Assembly (NCBI GenBank): GCA_002284615.2
Contig: MU070253.1
Location: forward strand, 12,493 to 27,467
Source of the DNA: Dunaliella salina
Taxonomy: Eukaryota; Chlorophyta; Chlorophyceae; Chlamydomonadales; Dunaliellaceae
Direction: 5' to 3'
DNA: 14,975 nucleotides
In this document: positions 1-7,227 of the stretch, piece by piece
How the letters are laid out: each line of letters starts with the position of its first letter
How positions within the stretch are numbered: position 1 is the stretch's first letter
The notes under the pieces: generated by a model
Told to the model about the DNA's origin: nothing
The model's database searches: none
Seen by the model: only the letters and a program-made list of their open reading frames with translations
Made by a program: the position numbers and the translations under genes

Positions 1-7
1 AATATCT

Positions 8-200
8 GAAAAAGAGAAGAGGGTTAAAAAAATAGAATCAGATTTAACACGGAAAGGATGTAACGAACATACAAAATGTTTTGACATTGGAGAGTGAGGA
101 GGTTGTGATAGTAGTATCTTTAAAATGAGAAGAGGGGAAACAAATAGAAACAGATATAGCACGGGAGGGATGGAACAATGATACAATGTAATGAAATAAA
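8..200 (+). repeat. Two tandem ~112-bp units in the 5' leader of element copy 1
   Basis: A purine-rich block near 14-60 (gagaagaggg, then aatagaatcagat, then cacgg and ggatg) recurs near 127-172 (gagaagaggg, aaatagaaacagat, cacggg and ggatgg), offset 112-113 bp. The match fades after about 85 and 200. It lies directly upstream of the ATG at 302. Some non-LTR elements have tandem 5' UTR monomers with promoter activity, so a promoter/leader role is plausible but only inferred. The first unit may extend beyond the window edge. Confidence 0.6.
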
Positions 201-301
201 ATGTAACAAAATAAAGGCTTGCATACACCACCTCCCTAAACACTGCCCCCTTTAACATCACTTCCCAGAGCACCACTTTCCTGACCACCACTTCTCACAG
301 C

Positions 302-694
302 ATGCAAGGGACCTCCTCCACACCTTCAGAAGAGGCCAGCACAAACCCTGGAAACACTCAAGATAACACACAAGAGAACGTACAGACAACCACAACCCAA
401 AGGAGCCCCAACGACACTGACAATAATCCTCAGGGAGCCGCCAACGAACATGATGTGCCTCCCACCCCAAGCTATACCATACACTATCTCAGTACCATAA
501 ATCCAACAGAAGAACCGCCTAGCAAAAGGACACAATCTAGATGCAAACAAGCAGCCATAAGAACCGTAGGATCAACCTTTTTTTATAAAAAACACAATTC
601 AAAACAAACATATTGCTTCCCACTCAGGAAATACATCAAGGAACCACAGAGATCCCTTACTCTGCCACCACACCCACACAAGCACGCAATATAA
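302..694 (+). pseudogene. N-terminal low-complexity segment of copy 1 ORF
   Basis: An ATG at 302 opens 130 codons rich in Thr, Ser, Pro, Gln and Asn, with no recognisable fold and a few basic patches (for example PPSKRTQSRCK). It is the first good ATG after the leader repeats, so I take it as the original start of the element's protein. The frame closes at 692-694, but similar composition continues in another frame from 613, so one or more indels around 560-690 probably broke a longer N-terminal region. Composition alone cannot prove coding. The support is its position immediately upstream of the PHD-bearing segment. Confidence 0.45.
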
Positions 695-1740
695 CACCAA
701 CAATACCCCTTTGCACCCAGGAAAGTCCATCAACCACCACCTTCATCAGGAAAAGAGCCGCCTCTGCCAACCTTGCACTCCCCACCACTCAACCTAACCA
801 CCCTCATGCCCCACACAGATGTGACCCACAGGCTGTGTCTCCCCTCAACGAGCCACCCAGCGAGCGCACGCGATCAAAGTCACAATCAAGCCCCCTCCAC
901 ACACAGAGCATCTGTAACCAAACAACATCCAATCCCCTGGCCATACAACACCAAAGCAAGAACCTAACCCCCACTCACCATCAACCAAGCTCCCCATCCA
1001 GACCTCACACCAAGACTCTCACTTCCTCTAGCCAAGGCACACAAAACAGCCGACAGAAAAGAAAGAGGAGAAAGCTTCTTGAACCTTATACAAACCTCTC
1101 CATCCCTTGTACCTCACCACTGGGCCAAACAGCCCAACACACAGAGCTCTGGCACTACAGGGAAAATAAATTGAGAAAACTAATAGGAAACGAACCCCTT
1201 AGACGCACAATTAATACTATTCACAACTACGACCTAAATGACATCACACATATCAGTGATTGGAGGATCATTATGGCCAAGAAAAGAGGCAGGAACAGTG
1301 AGCCTCCCAAGCACCAGAAACAATACCTGACCCACTTTGCGCCCCTGACCATAGAAAAATGGGCCCTCCCAATTTTCAAACGCGCTGGGTTCACACCTGT
1401 CAATACCAAACGTGCCACCCGAGCTGAGATTGAGTGCGCCTGCTGTGGGATCTGCAACCACAATGGCGGCAAAGAGCCCATAAACTCTGAGCCCCCTTAC
1501 TTTGACATGTACATCATGATGATCTACGATGTCTGTCACCAAACCTACCGCTGGTCTTGCATGAAGGAGCTCGGATGCTACTTTGATGCACAAAGACAGG
1601 ATATAGACAACAGCACTTATTGGGCCTGCCCTGCATGCACACCTCTCAGCGAGGATGAGAAATTAGAAAGGGAATCAAACTCTTTCAGCAATGAATCACT
1701 GAGTTCTTTGCTTGCAGAAGAACTCAGGTTCTTGGAGGTT
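613..1740 (+). pseudogene. PHD-finger segment of copy 1 ORF
   Basis: This continuous frame has no ATG at its left edge and probably continues the 302 ORF after a frameshift. Residues 1-200 are basic and Ser/Pro/Thr-rich, including a nuclear-localisation-like run RQKRKRRK. A PHD-type cross-brace follows: the CCGIC cysteines (codons at 1444 and 1453), then YDVCHQTYRWSC (1525-1560), then WACPAC (cysteines at 1627 and 1636). Against the C4-H-C3 pattern, the third cysteine is Tyr (1525) and the histidine is Arg (1549), each one transition away, so this copy's finger is damaged. PHD fingers read histone tails and occur in ORFs of some retroelements, so chromatin targeting is the likely ancestral role. 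The frame stays open to 1857, but the last 35 or so codons look unrelated. Confidence 0.6.
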
Positions 1741-1960
1741 GCAGGAAGTGAGATGTGTGACCTTTGTACTTTCCTGTTTCCTAGTATTATGTCTCCATCT
1801 TTTTTGTATTTCCAGAAACTCATTTTGACTTGCCTCAGGCTTTATCTTAAAGCCTGAAACACACTTCCTGCCTTCCCCCTTCTTCTTCTCTTCTTCTTCC
1901 TTTTTATGCCTGGCAAGTTGGTGAGTTCACTCTGTAAATGCAACATCCTCACGCATCTCA
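1741..1960 (+). other. Non-coding spacer or intron-like stretch with pyrimidine tract
   Basis: Between the PHD finger and the next recognisable block the translation loses family-like character. The stretch contains a long CT-rich run at 1871-1905 (ttcttcttctcttcttcttcc and neighbours). It could be a decayed intron or a small insertion. I could not assign confident donor and acceptor sites, and the second copy does not reach this far, so there is no comparison to decide. Confidence 0.35.
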
Positions 1961-1973
1961 CGATGCAACCGGA

Positions 1974-2187
1974 ATAGAACTGGTACGCATTGATTGGGAG
2001 CCAAGCTGGGAACCTGAAGACATCAGGGAAGCTTGGCCCAATCTTCAACAATGCATCCTTCAATTCGAGGCCTGCAAAGATGAACCAGACCTCTCCAGCT
2101 GCTGACGCTGTGCTAGATAACCTTGAACGGCAGGGATTTGGAAATTCATACAAGACAAACGCTTGGAAACAGAAATTAGACATATAA
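1974..2187 (+). pseudogene. Chromo-like WEPSWEPED motif and following linker of copy 1
   Basis: The frame from 1974 reads IELVRIDWEPSWEPEDI. This resembles the last strand and start of the terminal helix of chromodomains, which have a W followed by TWEP-x-x-x-(I/L). After a frameshift the next frame gives DNLERQGF (about 2119-2142) up to a TAA at 2185-2187. The antisense copy 2 has the matching NLERQGFEKPNETN block, so the region belongs to the family. The chromodomain comparison rests on about 10 residues and is tentative. Chromodomains guide some retrotransposon integrases to heterochromatin. Confidence 0.4.
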
Positions 2188-3350
2188 CTCTGCAACAAGG
2201 CCACCTTTGACATTAATCCCACGAACCCCCAAGCAGACATAAATGGAACTGGCCACTATGAATTCTGGATCACAACAGTTGACCTCATTAGGCCAAAGCC
2301 AAGCAATACAACAGTTCTCCACCCCAGAGCAGATGCTACCCACTCCCCTTCCATGCCGTCTATACCACCACTGGTGCTACCACAAGTCTATTCTAATCAA
2401 GTGGCATGCATTTATGGCACAGATGGAAAATGCAAAGGAATGTTAACCCCAGAGCGCATCAATATCCTCAACACTGCTTTCAACAGAGCCAGAGACAATG
2501 GGATCCACAACACAATCCAACCTCCACCCCAAAGCTTTGCCTCTGAGCTCGTGGGTCTTTTCTCGCGCTCAACCCCCAACAGCAAAACGCAACAAAGTAA
2601 GAAAATCAAGGACTCTTACACGCGCATCCTACCAAACCATATCCACACTGCCATGCAGAAATGGGCTCTTGTTACCCAGGAAAAAATGGCTTCTCCCCTG
2701 GACTACAACCCCTGCCACCTCAACTACTGGAGTACACACCCTCGAGATAGGGTATTTGGAGCAACCCATAACAGCCTCTCTTCCAAATTCTCAGGATTTT
2801 CAATATGCCATCTAATTTACGATGACCATGTGATGTACCTTACTCTCAAACATGCCCTTTTTCTGCCATGCAACAAAGCCATGCCACAGCAACTTTCATG
2901 CTCTTATTAAGCTGGGGAGGCCCTATGAGCACAAATCCATACTCTCAACTCCTGAATGCCTACCCTCACTTCCGTCGCACATTAAGAAACATACCCTCAA
3001 CGAGACTCAATTATGCCAAACCCCCACTTCTGGCTAAGCCAAGAAATTGACCTTCCATGCCACTCCTGGAGCCTACAAATAATTGTTGTTTGGAACATTG
3101 CCGCAAGAGTCCGCCTCAATGAAAACAATTCAAATTGGCTCACACGCCTGAAACAAGACATCCATGAAGCAAGATGGCTAGAAAGAAACGTTAGCATCAA
3201 CACAGTCCTTGATCCAAGACACCCAGAAATTGAAACTGGTTTCAATAACTTTAAAAACTACCATCTGCCCACCAACAAACCTCTCACAGCACCACACAAA
3301 GCCGACAAACTCTTTCACCACTCACATCATCCAGCCCTTATCTGGTACGC
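2188..3350 (+). pseudogene. PCIF1/MT-A70-like methyltransferase-type domain of copy 1 (degenerate)
   Basis: Read in one frame to about 2870, a second to about 3030, then a third. Landmarks are YGTDGKCKGML (about 2413), KWALVTQEKMASPLD (about 2659), YWSTHPRDRVFGA (about 2722-2763), CHLIYDD (2806-2826), ATFMLLLSW (about 2889-2915), LLNAYPHF and IPSTRLNYA, then SLQIIVVWN (about 3070-3096). This order (FGA; a motif-IV-like four-residue site followed by D/E and an amphipathic helix; a hydrophobic strand ending in P/S-W; aIPxxxLxYaxP; WxLxIIVVWN) resembles PCIF1-type adenine methyltransferases, whose catalytic site is NPPF. Here the site reads HLIY, so the product is probably inactive. The assignment comes from pattern recall without a profile search. 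No functional protein is possible with two or more frameshifts. Confidence 0.45.
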
Positions 3351-3701
3351 AAAGTTAAAAACTGTAGAGAATGGGCATACACGGACGGCAGCTGCCATGT
3401 ACACAATGGTAAACAAGTGATTGGTGCGAGGGTCTACCACGCCGCCAGCGACAGCACCAACCATGTCCAACCGAATGGAGCAGGAATCACTCGCACCATC
3501 ACTAGAGCCGAACTGGCGGCAACAGCAGCAGCCCTTCTCCTAGGATATCGTTTCATTGCCACTGACAGCCTTTGCTCTCTAGAACAGATCAGAAAGCAAA
3601 TACTCTATTCAGAACTTCATCACCAGCACGTCCAGGGCCACATCCTCAAGATAATCATACAACTCATACGCAGATCACCTACCCCTATCCATTTGTCCAA
3701 G

Positions 3702-3908
3702 AAAAAAATAGAAAAGGTCTACGCAAACCAAAGGCCGCGTGCATTAAGGGAAGAACCCCTAACAAAAGTTAGAGGCCTCATCAGGAGGCCCTCCACCTAA
3801 ACTAGACAAAACTAGCCTAGGAGAGAGCAAGAGACAGAACTAATGAGGATCTGGAGGATTGCTAGCTTCTCCAAGGTTTCTCCAAGGTTTCCCCAAGGTT
3901 TCTCCAAG
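3702..3908 (-). mobile_element. Nested antisense 3'-end fragment of a related element, with target duplication
   Basis: Exactly 207 bp interrupts the RNase H codons. The flanks match as TCCAAG exactly (3696-3701 and 3903-3908), or as 10 bp with one mismatch (3692-3701 and 3899-3908). On the minus strand the insert begins with EASNPPDPH and a stop (3840-3868). This is the same C-terminal peptide that ends copy 1, with about 19 of 26 bases matching there. About 138 nt of 3' UTR follow, ending in a T-rich run (CTATTTTTTT). It is read as a 5'-truncated retrotransposition event of a sister element. Its length is divisible by three, so the RNase H frame is kept, but it introduces a stop at 3798. 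Confidence 0.7.
3759..3790 (-). other. Two adjacent hairpins in the nested 3' UTR
   Basis: Positions 3759-3772 form a 5-bp stem with a 4-base loop (ctaac-aaaa-gttag). Positions 3774-3790 form a 6-bp stem with a 5-base loop (ggcctc-atcag-gaggcc). On the element's sense (minus) strand they lie after the stop codon, near the RNA 3' end. Many non-LTR elements use 3' stem-loops for recognition by their own reverse transcriptase. That role is inferred here. Confidence 0.5.
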
Positions 3909-3912
3909 GTTA
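3869..3912 (+). repeat. Four tandem 11-bp units (CTCCAAGGTTT)
   Basis: Units start at 3869, 3880, 3891 and 3902, with one substitution in the third and one in the last base of the fourth. They sit exactly at the right edge of the nested insertion, and the last unit contains the right-hand target-duplication copy. The core CCAAGG is its own reverse complement. Slippage or repeated repair at the insertion edge would explain them. Confidence 0.8.
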
Positions 3913-4009
3913 AATCTCATGCTGGATTTGTAGGCAACGAATGCGCAGATGCCATTGCTAAGCATCAGACCATTTACAATAATGAACATATATAACCTTC
4001 CCGTGCGCA

Positions 4010-5198
4010 AACCTTGAAGGCAATCCTTTCCATGACACCACCTGGCTTGCCTTTGAGGAAACTTCCTACACTCATGCAAATGCGTCTAGACGTCTGAACC
4101 CACCTACCGTAAAGCTTAAACAATTCTCCAACCTCCATGATGCTTCACGGAAACACATGCACTCAAAATACAGACTTGCAAGACTTCCAATTGGAAAGGC
4201 CAAGACCAACACAGGGTACTACTCTTTCTACCAAAGTTTGCTCCCCAACATCCACAACTATACCAGCAATGCCTTCTGGACCATGTCAACACTCTCTTTC
4301 AAAATGAGGCAAAACATTTTCGAATACCGAACAGGCACCCTCTTCAATCAAAAACACGCGGTGCGCTTCAGAATTTCCACCAGCATACAATGCCCACTCT
4401 GTGGGGAACTTGACAGTGCCCTTCACATCTTATCAAGATGCAAAAATTCAACCATGTCTGGTACGGGAAGTGAGCGACATAATATTGCCAGCAGAATCCT
4501 CCTAAAAGCTATCAGCAAAGGCCCTCTCGGGGCAGGCATTGCCTCCATGGACGTTGGTTGAGCAGACCAACTAGCATTGCAAGACCTACAGATCCCAGAA
4601 CATGCTACTAATAGGACTGTTCCAAAATATATTTTCCCGCGCCGCTTCCCCGATAAGGATAGGCTCACTTTCAGCCGGCCTGATGCTCTATTAGTTGTTC
4701 CTCTGAAAAGAGCGCCAAGGTCGAATCCTCGTTATGGATTGAGAAGTACAGGGGGGCACGGGGGGAACAGGGAAGACTCAGCGCCAGCCACAGGCACTCC
4801 GCCCACACTCAAGGCTCGTGACCCCAGTCAGCTCCACCCAGATCAGCGGCACATCCACCTTGTAGAAGTCAAATACTGTGAGCATACCCGGCTTGAGGCC
4901 TCCAAGCAGCAGCACCGCGACCTTTGCCGTCATCTTTCTAGAGCTTCAGCTCAAGTCACCCTCCATACTATCCTGCTAGGTGTGGGAGGAGTCATCTACC
5001 CCGCACACATTGGAGCCTCTTAAGGAGCTTGGTCTTGACACTTTCAAGGCCACCAAGCTTGTCCGGAAGCTTCATGCTCATTCTGTCCTGTACGCTTACA
5101 AACTTGCCAGCACCAGACGTGCTCTTGAGAAAACCTTTTTCAACTCTCAACAAGGTCAGGCACGGGATACTGCTAGTAACCCACCTGATCCCCACTGA
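4010..5198 (+). pseudogene. CCHC-type knuckle and PD-(D/E)XK endonuclease domain of copy 1
   Basis: Frame 2 runs from about 4010 to 5023 with one in-frame TGA (4559-4561), then shifts frame near 5003 and ends at 5198. Early landmarks are TTWLAFEE, HMHSKYRLARL and TGYYSFYQSLLPN. The knuckle CPLCGELDSALHILSRC has metal ligands at 4391, 4400, about 4424 and 4439, a pattern typical downstream of retroelement RT/RNase H domains. SRPDALLV (Asp codon 4682) and HLVEVKY (Glu 4865, Lys 4871) then give the D-x60-E-x-K arrangement of the PD-(D/E)XK nuclease fold, with a helix rich in Q/H/R after it. The tail LKLHAHSV-like block and SNPPDPH close the protein. A nuclease here would cut target DNA for integration. 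This copy is dead because of the stop and frameshift. Confidence 0.65.
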
Positions 5199-6060
5199 CT
5201 CCTTTATTCCAAGCCGGAAGGAACATGAATAGCAGTGGCCTCCGTGTTGAGAATGACAGAGTAAATGGCATGTTGCAAAGCTTGGGTCATGATTCCCTCG
5301 TCATAAATGGGATGTCAGACTGAGAAGCATAAGAATTTGAATGAGAAGGCATTATGAATGGCACCAAAAAGAGTGTCTCGGGAGTCCGCACTCCAGTAAT
5401 TCTGGTATGGCGGGTTGTGGTCTAGTGGGGAGGCCATTTTTCCTTGGGTTACCAAAGCCCATCATTGAAGGGCGTGATGAATGTGAGTTGGAAGGGCTTG
5501 TGAAAAAGAGTCTTTGGTCTTCTTTCTAGGGTACTTTCTTTCAAGCATGGATTTGCGGGAAAGGAGTTCTCGCAGCTCAGTAGCAAAGTTGATTGGAGCT
5601 GGTGTTATTTTTTCGTGCATACCAGAAAGCTTGGCCCCATAAAAAGCCCTGTAGAGGATTTGGAAGCGGTTCGGAAATATCATACCAACACATTTGCCTT
5701 GCGTATTGTATATGCAAGCCATGTGCACCGTGTATATTTCTGGGAGAATGAGGGCGGAAGGAGTAGGAGGGGAATGGCTGTTGGATCCTATGCCTGATGA
5801 TGCTGGATGAGGGGGTTACTGATCCATGTACTTCACGTGGTCAACCTCGCGTATCCATTATTCGCATGAGCCTGTAGGTTTTATGTCTACTTGTGGTTTA
5901 GTGGGTTTGTATCAAATGTGATTTTGTTGTGCAATTCTGTGTCCAATTTCTGCTGCCATACATTGGTTTCATTAGGTTTTTCAAAGCCCTGTCTTTCAAG
6001 ATTTGAGAGGGTAGAATCTGCTGTGGGTGTCGAGAGGATGATGAATGTGTTTCTTTCTTT
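5199..6060 (-). mobile_element. Retroelement copy 2, truncated and antisense to copy 1
   Basis: On the minus strand this reads collinearly with copy 1 from about 2090 to 2915. The blocks are DSTLSNLERQGF, NKITFDTNP, ACIYNTQGKCVGM (5690-5728), NFATELRELLSRK, PTHIHHALQ, WALVTQGKMASPLD, FGAIHNAFS, HPIYDEG (5294-5314) and FLPAWNKG (5201-5223). It stops abruptly at about 5199, where copy 1's stop codon lies. It lacks the PHD, RNase H and nuclease regions. Several in-frame stops (for example before WALVTQ and before HPIYD) and one or more frameshifts show it is dead. It confirms that the methyltransferase-like region is a conserved part of the family and not chance sequence. Its left end near 6060 merges into a T-rich tract. 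Confidence 0.75.
5462..5728 (-). pseudogene. Longest open fragment of copy 2 (N-terminal part of the MTase-like region)
   Basis: Eighty-eight codons beginning at MACIYNTQGKCVGM and closing at a TAG just before WALVTQGKM, which continues in the same frame to 5229. Identity with copy 1's YGTDGKCKGML to HIHTAMQ block is obvious by eye, including the KDS(F/Y) and LP(N/T)HIH landmarks. The methionine at the right end is internal to the family alignment and is not a genuine start. Confidence 0.6.
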
Positions 6061-6063
6061 TGT

Positions 6064-6074
6064 TTTTCTTTTTT
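6064..6074 (+). repeat. Left 11-bp flank of element A (TTTTCTTTTTT)
   Basis: Identical to 7201-7211, directly after the 3' tail of element A. It is read as the target-site duplication of A. Both copies lie in T-rich DNA, so chance similarity is possible, but the length equals the 11-bp duplication around element C. Confidence 0.55.
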
Positions 6075-6075
6075 G

Positions 6076-7191
6076 GGGTATGCTGTTTACGAAACAATTT
6101 AACCCCTTTGCCTCTTCTGAGCAAATTTGTGCACCTTTTTTGGCTGGATGTCGTCGTATTAGGCACGTTGTAGATGAGTATAAGCTAGCAGATAGGCCTC
6201 ATACCATGCTTTGGTTGACTAAGACATTTGCTCTCCCTGCTAGCATGTATGCTAGTCAAATTTGGGGTACCAGGTTTATGAGGCCAGGAAATGAGATGAC
6301 CTGCCCGTTGCAGACTGTGCACTTGTGTTTACTGAAGCAAATCCTTGGAGTGAAAAAAACTAAACCAAATTGGTCTGTGCTGCGTGAATGTGGGTTTGAA
6401 CCATTACAATTCTATTGGTTTCAAGCTGCTGTCAGATTTTATAATGCCTCCCTTGCCTGCAACAGCACTACTTTACGTAGGGTACTTGGAGCGGATAATG
6501 ACATGAGTCGTAACTCTGAAAGATGCTGGACGTTAGAGTTTATATCTGCTTTTCAGGGATTGGACAGGCGCAACTACTTCACACATTGCGTGTACTCAGG
6601 CCAGCCCATTAGGATAAATGATTTTGTGGTTTATTTACGGAAAAGGCATAGGAGCGTGTGGCCAATTGAGGATCATGCTGAACTTGGTGCTCATTTAAAC
6701 AAGCTAGCCAAGCACCATAACTGGGTAGCGCTTCCCTTCCGGCATAATTCTGCTCTTGGTAAACCTCTCCATACTCCTAGGTATCTGCATTTGGATTTGG
6801 GTAGGCATATGCAGAGGAACACTGCTTGCTTCCGATTGCACGCCCATAAACTCCGAGTTGAAACTTCTCATTGGCATGGACATGCACCTCAATGTGATTT
6901 ATGTGTTTCAGAACAATGGCAGGATGAAAAGCACGTCATATTTCTCTGTCCTTGCAACTTCCTGTTTTGTCTTAGAAGAAAGTATGCACATCTTTTTAGT
7001 GCCTTTCCTGCTCACAGAGTAGTGTCAAATAATACAGGATCTTTCTTTTTTTTTATGCCTGCTCTCTGGATGTAGCTCGTTTCTTTCAAAACCAAGATAC
7101 TCAGACTTTTCGCTTCATCCCTGAGCTTATGGATTTCCTTCACCACACCAAGCAGCCAAACTTTCTGACTGAAGGTTTTGTTCCTTTGTAA
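6076..7191 (+). pseudogene. LINE RT C-terminal region with CCHC knuckle (element A)
   Basis: Open from the truncation point to 7075, then continuing in another frame to the TAA at 7189-7191. The shift falls at the run of eight T's near 7046-7053. The zinc knuckle CDLC-x9-KHVIFLC has ligands at 6893, 6902, 6932 and 6947. After the shift the family tail reads ARFFQNQ, FIPELMDFL and FLTEGFVPL, then stop. The fingers/palm RT core and any endonuclease are absent. An upstream ATG at 5891 lies in antisense copy 2 and is not a real start. With one frameshift and no RT core it cannot make an active enzyme. Confidence 0.75.
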
Positions 7192-7200
7192 ACCTAAACC
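7189..7200 (+). repeat. 3' tail of element A: (TAAACC)2 containing the stop codon
   Basis: Two exact hexamers. The first three bases, TAA, are the stop of the element's ORF (preceding codons GTT CCT TTG). It parallels (TAAATC)3 at the end of element C. Short tandem 3' tails mark the ends of several non-LTR families. Confidence 0.75.
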
Positions 7201-7227
7201 TTTTCTTTTTTTCCTTTTCTTTTTTCA
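7201..7227 (+). other. Right TSD copy of A and pyrimidine tract ending in TTTTCAG
   Basis: Positions 7201-7211 repeat the 11-bp left flank of element A. The tract continues as T/C to CAG at 7226-7228, next to the first B codons (GGTGACGAATAC). If A is removed, the tract joins 6048-6074 to give over 40 pyrimidine-rich bases ending in CAG, which looks like a 3' splice site. Whether it ever worked as one is unknown. Confidence 0.4.

Larger units (their letters stand above)
3351..3993 (+). pseudogene. RNase H domain of copy 1, split by a nested insertion
   Basis: Frame 3 reads REWAYTDGSC (Asp codon 3384), then TRAELAA (Glu 3510), then ATDSL (Asp 3564), and on to PTPIHL at 3692. After a 207-bp insertion the same frame resumes with KVKSHAGFVGNECADAIAKH (His 3918, Asp 3948). 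These are the four acidic residues and the histidine of type I RNase H, in the right order and spacing once the insertion is ignored. RNase H would remove the RNA strand of an RNA/cDNA hybrid during retrotransposition. A stop at 3798 inside the insertion and a TAA just after 3990 make this copy non-functional. The frame before 3351 differs, indicating another indel. Confidence 0.8.
1..5200 (+). mobile_element. Retroelement copy 1: PHD, MTase-like, RNase H, knuckle and PD-(D/E)XK domains; no RT seen
   Basis: A single decayed element read across several frames. The order is: leader repeats (8-200), low-complexity N-terminus (302-1400), PHD-like finger (1444-1638), chromo-like motif (1974-2024), methyltransferase-like domain (about 2400-3130), RNase H (about 3360-3990), CCHC-type knuckle (4391-4441) and PD-(D/E)XK nuclease (4676-5020). 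It ends with the peptide SNPPDPH and a stop at 5196-5198. Unity is supported by an antisense second copy at 5199-6060 that matches the central third collinearly, and by an antisense 3' fragment with the same SNPPDPH ending inside this copy. No reverse-transcriptase motif (for example YADD or QGxPxSP) occurs in any frame I read. The left boundary is uncertain and may lie outside the window. The 3' UTR seen in the nested fragment is missing here. Confidence 0.75.
6075..7200 (+). mobile_element. Element A: 5'-truncated LINE, C-terminal half of the RT protein
   Basis: Begins inside the post-catalytic part of a non-LTR reverse transcriptase at GMLFTKQF, which aligns with YLGMLFDKHM in element B. 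It keeps the conserved blocks ADRPHTMLWL, YASQIWGT, NWSVLRECGFEPLQFYWF and YLHLDLGRHMQRN, and a zinc knuckle. It ends in a hexamer tail at 7189-7200. Upstream of 6075 the sequence is the antisense copy 2 and a T tract, so the 5' end is a truncation, as usual for target-primed reverse transcription. Flanking TTTTCTTTTTT copies suggest an 11-bp target duplication. Confidence 0.8.

Noticed and set aside
4715..4735. GGTCGAATCC resembles a tRNA B box
   Set aside because: One base short of GGTTCGAATCC, no A box or cloverleaf around it, and it lies inside the nuclease coding region.
5891..6075. ATG-initiated start of the long + frame at 5891
   Set aside because: Its first roughly 60 codons are the antisense strand of copy 2; RT homology begins only at about 6076.
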